NCBI GenBank assembly: GCA_951394045.1
Contig: OX595991.1
Span: forward strand, 1,364,001 to 1,428,000
DNA from: Nitzschia sp. DOCU1
Lineage: Eukaryota > Bacillariophyta > Bacillariophyceae > Bacillariales > Bacillariaceae
DNA length: 64,000 nt
Direction of reading: 5' to 3'
Both the position numbers and the translations under genes were made by a program. Shown one piece after another: positions 55,779-64,000 of this stretch. The notes below the pieces were generated by a model. It did not search any database and was not told the DNA's origin. It was given only the letters and a program-made list of their open reading frames with translations. Within the stretch, counting starts at the first letter, position 1. Every line of letters starts with the position of its first letter.

Positions 55779-58460
55779 ATGATCTCGAATTCGGTCGATC
55801 AAGCGCAAGATCCCGCACCGCCAGACGAAGCTGTGGTTGTCCCAGGCCAGCCTACCGCCACGACACGCAAACGGGCCAAATATGGTCAGAAGAAAATGCT
55901 GGCTGGCTCTACTTTATATTCCGTCACTGGGATGCCAATTGATGGTATCGACGGATGTCTAGTAGGAGTCATCGCCGAATGTCCAAACAAGCGGAAGAAC
56001 GGTGGCCAGTATCGTGTTGACTGGGAAAAATATTCAACCGGCGTGCCACCCACAATCAACAAAGATCTCCTCAGGAGATGGTACCCACCGGAGTTTAAGG
56101 CAATGTTTGACATTGCCATCGACGCATACGACGAGGCAGGGCCTGCGGGTGTACGAGAAGTCCTCCAGCTGTCATTTTCCTCGTTGGTGGCTCCCGACAA
56201 CAATTTGGAGACACCTGCAGCCAACAACTTGCCGCCACCTGCCGCAACTGCTAATCCTACAGCCGCTGGTAATTCTCCACCTGCCAACCGTGGAGACGAT
56301 ATGGCAACCCCACTACGATGCGTTCGTCGTGCTACCTTGTTGACTGCTGCCGACTCAGTATCAACGCTGACACAGTCGCTCACACAGCAGCAGGCAACAA
56401 TCAACAATCGATCGACTAGGTCAACAGTATCTGTCGAGACTGTGGTAGATTCTGACTCTGACGATGGTTCCGAAGTAGATGAGGATGACAACGCATGGGA
56501 GGAAATCCGAGAGGAATTCAACGACGAGGACAGCGACGGCGACGGCAAAGAGGAAGAATCTACCCAGGAGGATGTGGGACTAAAAGAGTTGCTCGACGCT
56601 CTTGAATGGAGATTTGACGAAGTCCAGGGCGGAATTCTTCATCAAGACCACCCTCCCGACGACTATCACGGACCGACTGGTCTAAGACCTGGAGTCGCCA
56701 ATTCTTTCGACAGTCCCACCGACTGTTTTCACGTTTGCGGTGGTTTCACCCGGAGCTTTGTCAAGCAACTGGTGACGGAGACGAACGATTATTTCAAGAT
56801 CAGCATTTGTCCAAAACTTCCGCAAAAAACCCATCACTACTTGGGTTATCCGTGGACGCCGGTGACTTTGGGAGAAATGCACCGTTTCATGGGCATCATT
56901 CTTCGAATTTCAATGGAGGAACGAGACGGCGGGGGGTACAGGGCCTACTTCGACGACAACGACCAGGTACTATACACCGGCTGCGGCAGTGGTGCTCCGA
57001 GTCTGCTACTAGAAGACTCCAAAGGTTGGGCGCAGAAAATTATGCCCCTTTGGCGTTTTCAGCAAATCCGTGGTGCCTTCCATCCAGAACAGAAGGACGC
57101 CGGTCTAGGAGGGGACAAGTGCTATCAGCTGAGGCGGGCTATCAACGAACTGAACGAAGCGGCAAAGAGGACGTTCATTCCGTCGGGGCATCTGTCCTTT
57201 GACGAAGGCGGCGTGAGTTGTCAAAGCCATCTCTGTCCTGTACGCATGTACAACAAGCAAAAGCCGCAGAAATTTCGAGTTGAGTTTTTTATTTTGGCGG
57301 ATGCAACGAACTACAACGTCCTCCACCTTGATTACTATCAAGGGAAGAACGATCAAAATGCGCCGAAGATTGACGAGTCGGTGCGAGGGCTTGGAACAAC
57401 GCAAAAGGCGGTAATGAATGCAGTCATCCAAACTGGCATTGCGAAGGACACGGCTTATGGGTATTGTTGCATTTCGATGGACCATTGGTACATGTGTCCA
57501 GAGCTAGGGGTCCTGTTGCGTGATCGGTGCAAGATCCTTTCCACCGGCACATGCGTGCCCGGTAGAAAGGGCTGGCCGAAGGAAATCATGATGATGGTGA
57601 AGAAGAAAGATATGGAGCGGGGTACGTGCAAAGTGGCACTTGACAAAGCTAACAAAGTGCTCGTTATGCAGTGGTACGATAACAGGGTGGTGAACGTTTG
57701 TAGCACGATACTGGACTCGCGCTACGAGATGGCACAGAGGCGTGAAAAAAATGGAAATCTACGCATGGTCCAATGTCCGCGTGCATTGAAAATTTATCAT
57801 CGGTTCATGGGTGGAGTCGATAAAGGGGACCAACTACGAATGCATATGGGCGGGTTTGCTAGGAAGTCCCATTTCAAGAAATGGTACAAGAAGAGTTTCT
57901 TCGCGGTTCTCGACGTGATGCTCTTGAATGCCCTGGTGGCGTGGAATCTTTCGAGGAAGGATCGGCCCGACAGATACTACTTTGATAGGAGGAGGTTCTA
58001 CCGATACATTGCTGAAGAATTGTGCAAGTACAAGGACCGAGACGAGTTGCAAGTGGCAAACAATTTGGCAAACGAACCGACAGCAATCAATGAGGGTGAA
58101 TGGGGTGTAGATGAACGTGAGTGCCGGCTTTCGGAAAGTGAAAGCCGTCAGTCACGATGCACTGTCTGCCAGACGGACTGGAAAGTGGGTGGGACAAGTG
58201 GTCAGGGCATTCGTAAGAGGATTTTTTACTGCAACACATGCAAGCTCCACGTACATGAACACATACTTGAAAAGAAACGAAAGATCCATTTGTTGTTCCC
58301 GGCCAACATGACTTGCCACGACATAGTGAAAGCAACCGATGGGAGACAAATATGGGGTGCAGGACACAACAACAAAACACAGACAAAGACTAGTAACCCC
58401 AAGCTGTTGGAACTAAGGGAACTTCACAAGAAACAAAGAACGGAGGATAATGATCTATAA
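55779..58460 (+). CDS. piggyBac-type transposase (DDE_Tnp_1_7)
   Basis: About 893 aa from the ATG at 55779; the frame is open back to 55569 but only with non-ATG starts, so an unseen upstream exon is possible. An N-terminal small domain with QYRVDWEKY recalls chromo-like folds. An acidic linker leads to the catalytic domain. The three expected Asp residues sit in HLSFDEGGVSC, CCISMDHWYMCPELG and HRFMGGVDKGDQLR, the last being the family's hallmark. The C-terminus has a Cys/His-rich zinc-binding domain (RCTVCQ, YCNTCKLHVHEH, MTCHDI), as in piggyBac proteins, where it binds the inverted repeats. The frame is intact, so the element may be active. Cut-and-paste at TTAA is the known family reaction. 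Confidence 0.9.
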   Translation: MISNSVDQAQDPAPPDEAVVVPGQPTATTRKRAKYGQKKMLAGSTLYSVTGMPIDGIDGCLVGVIAECPNKRKNGGQYRVDWEKYSTGVPPTINKDLLRRWYPPEFKAMFDIAIDAYDEAGPAGVREVLQLSFSSLVAPDNNLETPAANNLPPPAATANPTAAGNSPPANRGDDMATPLRCVRRATLLTAADSVSTLTQSLTQQQATINNRSTRSTVSVETVVDSDSDDGSEVDEDDNAWEEIREEFNDEDSDGDGKEEESTQEDVGLKELLDALEWRFDEVQGGILHQDHPPDDYHGPTGLRPGVANSFDSPTDCFHVCGGFTRSFVKQLVTETNDYFKISICPKLPQKTHHYLGYPWTPVTLGEMHRFMGIILRISMEERDGGGYRAYFDDNDQVLYTGCGSGAPSLLLEDSKGWAQKIMPLWRFQQIRGAFHPEQKDAGLGGDKCYQLRRAINELNEAAKRTFIPSGHLSFDEGGVSCQSHLCPVRMYNKQKPQKFRVEFFILADATNYNVLHLDYYQGKNDQNAPKIDESVRGLGTTQKAVMNAVIQTGIAKDTAYGYCCISMDHWYMCPELGVLLRDRCKILSTGTCVPGRKGWPKEIMMMVKKKDMERGTCKVALDKANKVLVMQWYDNRVVNVCSTILDSRYEMAQRREKNGNLRMVQCPRALKIYHRFMGGVDKGDQLRMHMGGFARKSHFKKWYKKSFFAVLDVMLLNALVAWNLSRKDRPDRYYFDRRRFYRYIAEELCKYKDRDELQVANNLANEPTAINEGEWGVDERECRLSESESRQSRCTVCQTDWKVGGTSGQGIRKRIFYCNTCKLHVHEHILEKKRKIHLLFPANMTCHDIVKATDGRQIWGAGHNNKTQTKTSNPKLLELRELHKKQRTEDNDL

Positions 58461-58513
58461 GTAGTAAAGTTTACAAGACTAGTACTAAGTAGTAAAGTTT
58501 ACAAGACTAGTAC
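58458..58513. repeat. 28-bp tandem duplication overlapping the transposase stop
   Basis: Two perfect 28-bp units, TAAGTAGTAAAGTTTACAAG and eight more bases, at 58458-58485 and 58486-58513. The first unit begins with the stop codon. It lies between the convergent genes. Confidence 0.9.
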
Positions 58514-58531
58514 TTATTATATGTTAATACT

Positions 58532-58987
58532 CTACTTGTTGCTACTAGACCCTTCTTTGAATCCTGTGTAGGATTCACCGATGTGAGCTGGGTAGCAGTC
58601 ACGTATCTCTGTTTGCACGCACTGGGGAAGGGGCTTGCGATTGCCTTTGCCGAGGGTGCCGTGTACAAAGCAAGATGCGACGCTGTAGAGTGCGAAGCGG
58701 ATGGCCTTGTTGTCCGACCCACTCTCCTTCATCTCGTCTCCCATCGTTGCCATGTACTGCATAAGGGATGGCTTTTCCTCCTCGTAGTCCTGGTTCAGCA
58801 TGTCATCGTCAACATACTGGTCGAGCACACAGGGATACTCCCCACACAATTCGCAGGGGGGCATTGCAGCACGAAACTGCGCCTTCATGTAGGCATCAAT
58901 CTCCTCGTCGGTTGCGCCGGGCTGCGGGACACAGACGATGCTGATGTGTTTGTCAAAGGTAGACTGGCGCTTTGGTTTCTCGCTCAT
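58532..58987 (-). CDS. Element-borne accessory protein A (Cys-motif, unknown)
   Basis: 151 aa, convergent with the transposase, 71 bp between stops, and inside the TTAA-bounded element. The central motif CELCGEYPCVLDQ looks metal-binding. The C-terminal part has GTLGKGNRKPLPQCVQTEIR then YPAHIGESYTGFKEG. The related gene in element B shares this core (CAYCGETPCFLDQ and GYLGKGN) and the same position next to a transposase C-terminus. I do not recognise the family. Conservation beside two diverged transposases suggests it serves the element (for example DNA binding, regulation or host interaction), which is inference. Confidence 0.8.
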   Translation of the reverse strand: MSEKPKRQSTFDKHISIVCVPQPGATDEEIDAYMKAQFRAAMPPCELCGEYPCVLDQYVDDDMLNQDYEEEKPSLMQYMATMGDEMKESGSDNKAIRFALYSVASCFVHGTLGKGNRKPLPQCVQTEIRDCYPAHIGESYTGFKEGSSSNK

Positions 58988-59218
58988 GGTCGTAGAATGA
59001 CTTCTATTTTATGGTCATTGGCACCAGATTTCAGCATTGGAGGGAGGGTCCGGTTAAGCCAGGTTAAGAGAAAAGTGTCACATTCTTCTTAACCGGGGGG
59101 GGTGGGTTAAGAAAAATGTGACAAAAAAATTGTCACATTTTGGCGCGCGCCGGGCCGCCGTGACACTATATTGTCACATTCTTGGCCGTCTTACAATTGG
59201 AGTTAACGCCAATCGGAA

Positions 59219-59325
59219 GCGGCGATTTGAGTGCCGCCATAGCGGCACCCAAATCGTTTTTGCGCGCCCGCCCACCGTTTGGGTGCCGATTTTTTCGGCA
59301 TCCAAATCGATTTGGGTGCCGAGCC
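59219..59325. repeat. Subterminal hairpins of element B
   Basis: GATTTGAGTGCCGC and GCGGCACCCAAATC form one hairpin (13 of 14 pairs). TTTGGGTGCCGA, TCGGCATCCAAA and GATTTGGGTGCCGA continue the same motif in alternating orientation. Confidence 0.7.
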
Positions 59326-59477
59326 TGCGGACTTTGAACAAATCCTTGCGTAAACCCGACTTCTGCCGTCTCTATCTTGATCATAGAAACAATGCACAAC
59401 GACCTGCATCCAACAATCAACCTACTGCATCCGACACCAAACAGTCGCAATGCTTTGTTTTATTTCATCTTGTTACC

Positions 59478-60098
59478 ATGACTTCTAACAATCAGAAGAA
59501 TAAGGATTTGTCCTACAACCCCTACGGCATGGACTTCCTTGGCGGCATTGAATACGATTCGTCCTTGGGGGTGCCGGAGTACGAACGCGGTGCTGTTCCC
59601 GACCGAGAGGACAAACGGATTGCCGCCTCTCTCTTCTTGGCGAACGAGGAAAACAATCGTCGCACTGGTAAGAATGTCCCACTTCGGAAGATTGTCGTGT
59701 CGGATACCGGTGGCGGTGTGCGTATGTTCGCCGAACCTGGGCCGGACCCCAGGTTCATGACCTTCGATTTTTCTGAAGGGATTTCCGAAGAGGATGTGAA
59801 GGCATTCAAGACTCACATCAACAATTGTAAGGTGTTCACTCTTGCGAAGCCACCTAAGTTCGTTCCACCCTCTGCCGTCGCCGAAGGTACCATCAAGGAG
59901 TGCGCCTACTGCGGCGAAACCCCCTGTTTCTTGGATCAGACTGGCGATGATACTAGTGGAAAGACGATGAAGGAGTTCCTTTTTGGTGGGAAGGGCGATG
60001 AACTCTACAACCAGGGCATTTCGAATCGCGAGATTTGTTATGCCCTTTACAGGGACGCCACTACTTTTATTAGTGGCTACCTAGGAAAAGGCAATTGA
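59478..60098 (+). CDS. Element-borne accessory protein B, with in-frame TGA before the conserved end
   Basis: 206 aa from the ATG at 59478 (MTSNNQKNKDLSYNPYGMDF) to a TGA at 60096. The same frame continues after the TGA for 35 codons to a TAG at 60201-60203, and those codons match the end of accessory A (LPDCVICEIRDSYPA, YVGFKKG). The TGA replaces an Arg codon of A (GKGN-R-K). This is either a nonsense mutation removing the conserved tail or stop readthrough. The Cys motif CAYCGETPCFLDQ is intact. The N-terminal half is longer than in A and unassigned. Function unknown. Confidence 0.75.
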   Translation: MTSNNQKNKDLSYNPYGMDFLGGIEYDSSLGVPEYERGAVPDREDKRIAASLFLANEENNRRTGKNVPLRKIVVSDTGGGVRMFAEPGPDPRFMTFDFSEGISEEDVKAFKTHINNCKVFTLAKPPKFVPPSAVAEGTIKECAYCGETPCFLDQTGDDTSGKTMKEFLFGGKGDELYNQGISNREICYALYRDATTFISGYLGKGN

Positions 60099-60292
60099 AA
60101 GGAATTGCCTGATTGCGTCATTTGCGAGATTCGCGACTCCTACCCTGCCGAAGGCGGCAACTACGTCGGCTTCAAGAAGGGCTTTTTGGCGGAAGATAAG
60201 TAGGACTACTCTATTCCTAGTTGTAATAACGATAATAGTCGCATGAATGAAATCAATTTTAGGTATTATAAATATAGATTCATATGCTACTA

Positions 60293-60856
60293 TTATACAG
60301 TTACAGAGAGAGGCTCTTCAGAGAGAGGCTGTTTCCTCTTTCTGCTTTTACCCAAGCGCTCTTTCAACGCTAGAAGGGCCGGGTGGGTGTTTTGTATCCG
60401 TGCCAGCCCTTGCTCGTTTCGTTTCCAAATTTCCCGTCCTAGTTCGGTGTTTAGTATTTCGTGGCAAGACAACCCCTCCGGGAACAACTTGTGTATCTCT
60501 CGTCCACTCGCTTCGACGTGCATGTGGCACGACCCACAGGTTCGGCACAAAGAAACGCACGCTCTTGTCCCCTTTTTTATCCCGGTGTACCGGGAATCCA
60601 AGAGACAGACCAGACAGCGCCGATCCTTGTCGTCTGCATTCGGTCCGTCGACGACACATTTGTTCCCATCGTTGTCTACATCGTCGACTGCGGTTGTTGC
60701 TTGCACCGTTGCTCGAGCGACCTCCGCCGTAGGCGCGTTGGATGTGGCACTAACGGTACCTTCGTTCGGATCTTGAAATTCTAGCAAGTCGTCGGCAATC
60801 CAAGCATAAAAGTCGTGCCGGGTGAAGTGGCTGCAATCGGATCCAGGTGCAGTACA
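60293..60856 (-). pseudogene. C-terminal fragment of a second piggyBac transposase
   Basis: Open frame from 60856 (a TAG precedes it at 60857-60859) to the TAA at 60293, with no proper start. FYAWIADDLLEFQDPNE aligns with FYRYIAEELCKYKDRDE of transposase A. The zinc-binding end also matches (RCLVCL, LCRTCGSCHMHVE, LSCHEI, REIWKRNEQG). The catalytic domain is absent. The last about 20 residues are basic (GKSRKRKQ). It is a truncated relic, diverged from A, so not a recent copy. Confidence 0.85.
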
Positions 60857-61304
60857 CTAGAATACCCCTCTAGAACTAACAAGTAGTTAGCACGATACCG
60901 TACACACAATGGCCTACGTGTAGTACATACATACATACCTAAGCTGAGATCGACTTGGTCGGACGTCCGTGGACGCATGGACAGACGAGCAAGGCCGGCG
61001 CAGCTGACGAGCAATGACGCGCCGTCGGTGCGAGCGCGGCGAGCCGTCGACGTTACTACTGGAACCATAGTTCCAACGGCTCCTAGCTAGAGAGTAGAAG
61101 GAGATCCAATGCTCTAGGTTAGTTGGAGTTGCAATCAACATCCGTTCAACGCATAGGAGAAGGAATGGAGGGAAGACTCCAAGATCTGGAAGCGATAGAT
61201 GAGCGATAAAGTAGATATCATAATTTACACACACTACAAAACTTTCATCCTACTTTCAGCGTAGTGCACAGTGTTAACACTCCACGTTACACGCGTGAGC
61301 AAAG
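60857..61304. other. Region that should contain the gypsy 5' LTR
   Basis: 448 bp between the element B break and gag. A 5' LTR is expected here but its limits and primer-binding site were not resolved; the 3' LTR is outside the window for comparison. Confidence 0.4.
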
Positions 61305-62486
61305 ATGAAGATCGCAAACAGCATCCCAAAGAAGACCGCTGCCGAGAAGCAGGGCTTCAAGTCAGCGCCGATCAGTATTGAAAGGCCCGAGCCGAAGGAG
61401 CTCAAAGATGGTGCGTACAGTCAATATGACTTGCGTATCGATCCAAAAGATAAGAAATCGTTGACGCGACGCGTCAAACAACCGCATTTCACCGACGGAA
61501 CACCCGAAGAGTGGTTCCTCTTCCTTATTGGACTTAAGGATGTGATCGCGGGTCAGGACCTAGCCACGGGACCTCAGCAATATGCTCTAACACGCAATTT
61601 GCTGAAAGGCCAGGTATTGGCGGCTTTCAATGCGAAGGCCTCGGAACTCAAAACCGAAAACAACGATAATTTCGAGAAATGTTTGCACGCAGTGACGGCT
61701 TATGTCCTCCCAAAACGCGCGGTGCAACTTCAAAAACGCTATATGCGTCGGATCTGCCGAAAGCCCCCGACGATGACAATGAAGGCGTATGTGGCTCGTT
61801 TCCGCGAGCTGAACGAGTACCTCGCACTGTTCGACGAGAAAGGCGAGAAAAACAAAATCCCCGACGACGAGCTCATGGAAAATTGCGAATTTGGAATCCC
61901 CGCCAAGTGGCGAAAGGAAATGATCCTACAAGGATTTGAGCCGGTCGAGCACACGGTTCAGGACTTCGTAGACTTCTGCGAGCGGTTGGAAGCTACAGAG
62001 GAAATCAATGAGGCCCTCAGCAAGAAGGCGGACAAACACGGCAAGTCGAATGACGAAAATCCCTCGAAGAGGAAGCGCGGAGGCCCGAGAGCGGGAACCG
62101 ACGGTAAGGCCAAATATGATTGTCTTTATCATGGTGCTAACAATACCCATGCTACCCATGATTGCCTTATTCTAAAGGACCAAGCGAAGAAAATGGCGGC
62201 TGCCCATTCGAATGTCGGCGGTCGCTTCAAAAAGGCCCGCTTTGAAAACAAAACCTGGCGTCGCAGCGATGGAGACGGCGACGGCGAAAAGAAGAAGAAA
62301 ACGGGCGAGCTCCACGCCTACATCAAGTCAATGGTCGACAATGCGGTCAAGCAATCTGCAAAGAAACGCAAGGCCGAAGATCCTCCTTCGATGGACAATT
62401 TCAACTACGACATGGATGATCTCAACGATCTTCCGGATTTCGACAAGCTCAGTGTCAGCAGCGACAGCGATGTCGAAATGGATTGA
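61305..62486 (+). CDS. Gag-like protein of the gypsy element
   Basis: 393 aa. It includes a retrotransposon-gag-type helical region (about residues 60-240; FTDGTPEEWFLFLIGLKDVI, MKAYVARFRELNEYLALFDE) and a basic linker (KRKRGGPRAG). A Cys/His knuckle of non-standard spacing (CLYHGANNTHATHDC) probably binds RNA. The tail is acidic. Gag forms the virus-like particle. The stop is TGA at 62484-62486; pol continues in the same frame. Confidence 0.85.
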   Translation: MKIANSIPKKTAAEKQGFKSAPISIERPEPKELKDGAYSQYDLRIDPKDKKSLTRRVKQPHFTDGTPEEWFLFLIGLKDVIAGQDLATGPQQYALTRNLLKGQVLAAFNAKASELKTENNDNFEKCLHAVTAYVLPKRAVQLQKRYMRRICRKPPTMTMKAYVARFRELNEYLALFDEKGEKNKIPDDELMENCEFGIPAKWRKEMILQGFEPVEHTVQDFVDFCERLEATEEINEALSKKADKHGKSNDENPSKRKRGGPRAGTDGKAKYDCLYHGANNTHATHDCLILKDQAKKMAAAHSNVGGRFKKARFENKTWRRSDGDGDGEKKKKTGELHAYIKSMVDNAVKQSAKKRKAEDPPSMDNFNYDMDDLNDLPDFDKLSVSSDSDVEMD

Positions 62487-62489
62487 CGG
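62484..62489 (+). promoter_or_regulatory. Candidate stop-readthrough site TGA-CGG
   Basis: The gag stop TGA is followed directly by CGG. Gag and pol are both in frame and no other stop lies between, so pol could be made by readthrough. UGA followed by CGG is a described leaky-stop context in several plant RNA viruses. No strong downstream hairpin was identified by eye. Confidence 0.6.
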
Positions 62490-64000
62490 TGTGAGCCGGT
62501 GACTACGTGTGAATACAATAATAAAAATAGTGGTGAATTGAACGATTACACTAGTTTCAGCCGTAGCAACGATGTCCAACAGATGGAATCATTCTACAAT
62601 AACGATCGCGTAACAAGCGCAACACAAAATTTGCAAAATTCACACACAGGGAAATCTCGAAGTTTCAGCTCTCTCGATGCATGTCTGGCGGAAGCACAGC
62701 GCGAGCGCGAGCTTTATCTGTTAAGTACGATTCGAGGTAGTCAAACCGCAGGCTCCAATAAACGACAAAAAACAAACCATCTCGTGCCGATCACGTTTGC
62801 TCGTGTTAATCAGCGCGGCGGGCGGCGGCAACAAGTAGTAACCGTCAAGGCACTTCTTGATTCTGGCGGTAGCGGCTGTCTCTGGAAGAAGAGCAGTGCT
62901 CGTAAACTAAAGATAAAAACTCAGAAGTCAACTACTGTATTCACGACTATGAGCGGTAGCTATGAGTGCACTGAGCGCGTGACCACGCAACTCAGTCTAC
63001 CAGAACTACACGACGATCGATTGATCGAGTGGGACTTCCACCTAGCGGACGATCTAGGTAACTACGATATGATTATAGGCAGAGACCTCTTGCAAGAGCT
63101 AGGTCTAGTGATCGATTTCAAAGCTATGGAAGTAGAATGGGACGACGCACGAATGCCAATGAAAGATATAAATGCGACGGCGGCGACGTCGTACCATGTA
63201 CACGAACGCGGACACGTCGATGAGATGTCGGACCGCGTCAAAGAAATTCTCGACGCCAAGTACGAGAAAGCCGATGCGCGTAGCATCGCTAGAGAGCAAG
63301 CTCACCTTAGTAAGGATGAGCAAAGTAAGCTAGAACAGCTACTGACAAAATATCAGACTCTATTCGATGGAACCCTCGGCCGATGGCGTGGGGCCCCCTA
63401 CGATATAGAACTAGTAGAAGGTGCCAAGCTGTACCATGCGAGAGCGTACCCCGTACCGAAAGCGTATGAGCGTACCCTCCGTGATGAAGTCGAACGACTC
63501 TGTCAAGTCGGAGTACTCAAAAAGGTGAACCGCTCCGAATGGGGTGCGCCCACCTTTATCATCCCCAAAAAGGATGGAACAGTTCGATTCATCAATGACT
63601 TCCGAGAATTGAACAAACGGATTAAACGCAAGCCGTATCCAATCCCGAAGATTCAGGACTTACTGATGAAGCTAGAAGGCTTTCAGTACGCGACGAGTCT
63701 CGACCTCAACATGGGTTACTACCATATAGAGTTAAGCCCAGATAGTAAGAAGCTATGTACTATCGTACTCCCTTGGGGTAAGTACGAAATGCAACGCTTG
63801 CCGATGGGACTCTCGAATAGTCCCGACATTTTCCAAGAGAAAATGGGCACCCTCTTTGAAGATCTAGAGTACGTACGAGTGTACATCGACGATCTACTAG
63901 AATTAACTAAAGGCGATTTTAATGACCACCTAGAGAAGCTAGAAGTCATTTTCAAACGCCTACGTGACACCGGTCTTAAGGTGAATGCCCGAAAATCCTT
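62487..64000 (+). CDS. Pol (protease-reverse transcriptase) of the gypsy element, 3' truncated by the window
   Basis: Open frame from directly after the gag stop to the window edge. An aspartic protease is at about 62844-63100 (VKALLDSGGSGCLW with catalytic DSG, later YDMIIGRDLLQELGL). RT follows from about 63430: WGAPTFIIPKKDGTVRFIND, SLDLNMGYYHIELS, MGLSNSPDIFQEKM and the catalytic VYIDDLL (YxDD). The first about 350 nt form a poorly conserved linker. No disabling stop was seen, so this copy may be recent. Confidence 0.88.

Larger units (their letters stand above)
55404..59206 (+). mobile_element. piggyBac-type element A, complete, two genes
   Basis: Bounded by TTAA at 55404-55407 and 59203-59206, the target site duplicated by piggyBac transposons. 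The inner ends are inverted repeats: CTCCAATCGTAA at 55408 and, on the minus strand, CTCCAATTGTAA ending at 59202. Subterminal AATGTGACA/TGTCACATT motifs repeat near both ends, including a palindrome at about 55420-55443. It carries a DDD transposase (plus) and a small convergent gene (minus). Length between TTAAs is 3795 bp. Confidence 0.88.
59207..60856 (-). mobile_element. piggyBac-type element B, inverted and truncated
   Basis: Starts immediately after the TTAA at 59203-59206 with CGCCAATCGGAA, similar to element A's end CTCCAATCGTAA. Next come hairpins built on GGCACCCAAATCG (about 59219-59325), then the accessory gene (plus) and the C-terminal end of a transposase (minus). Similarity to the transposase stops at about 60850. 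No right-hand TTAA end was found, so the 5' part of the transposase is lost, perhaps through the adjacent gypsy insertion. Confidence 0.75.
61305..64000 (+). mobile_element. Ty3/gypsy LTR retrotransposon, 5' part
   Basis: gag followed in the same frame by protease and reverse transcriptase, open to the window end. Order (gag, protease, RT) and the RT motifs place it in Ty3/gypsy. RNase H, integrase and the 3' LTR would lie beyond 64000. It begins next to the truncated piggyBac B. Confidence 0.88.

Noticed and set aside
60857..61304. Exact 5' LTR and primer-binding site of the gypsy element
   Set aside because: Several TG/CA candidates but no second LTR in the window to compare, so no limits are claimed.

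Overview
The window reads as nuclear DNA of a photosynthetic stramenopile, most likely a pennate diatom. The reasons are gene-dense DNA with short GT-AG introns (62 to 123 nt where I could place them), several proteins carrying a signal peptide followed by the Phe-type cleavage motif of four-membrane plastids (ISAFAP near 15.6 kb, VLGFQP near 9.1 kb), and a diatom-type mixture of large disordered proteins, Ty3/gypsy and piggyBac elements. I cannot name the species. Gene models were rebuilt by joining reading frames at consensus splice sites that keep phase; none was tested against transcripts.

Layout. 0.3-6.7 kb: a ubiquilin-like protein with an unexpected signal peptide and two secreted or surface leucine-rich-repeat proteins, all on the minus strand. 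6.7-8.1 kb: gene-poor, with a TAC/TAG-rich repeat. 8.1-26.8 kb: housekeeping and organelle genes: ubiquitin-L40 fusion, plastid aspartokinase, ribosomal protein uL22, a phosphate-carrier-like SLC25 protein, a SET-domain protein with an apparent frameshift, a plastid NAD(P)-binding-like protein, tRNA-dihydrouridine synthase, two membrane proteins, and a 975-residue glutaredoxin-DUF4395-TDT channel-hemerythrin fusion. 26.9-28.6 kb: a decayed copy of the 15.5 kb plastid gene and an inverted-repeat element. 29-36.5 kb: a bZIP factor, eIF4G and a membrane protein. 36.6-54.6 kb: a phospho-site-rich disordered protein, a 1685-residue adenylation-carrier-transmembrane-hexapeptide protein of the poly-lysine-synthetase type, an OSCA/TMEM63-like channel, an SGNH-type membrane esterase and a trehalose-phosphate synthase/phosphatase-like protein with altered catalytic motifs. 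54.9-64 kb: a mobile-element cluster: a small inverted-repeat element, a complete piggyBac-type element bounded by TTAA, an inverted and truncated relative sharing that TTAA, and a Ty3/gypsy element running off the window.

The most notable items are the four-domain channel fusion, the Pls-like synthetase, and the piggyBac elements. The latter carry a second, convergent gene for a Cys-motif protein, and two diverged copies preserve this two-gene layout. The gypsy element has gag and pol in one frame separated by a single UGA followed by CGG, a known leaky-stop context. Genes are mostly single units in divergent or convergent pairs; no operons are expected.
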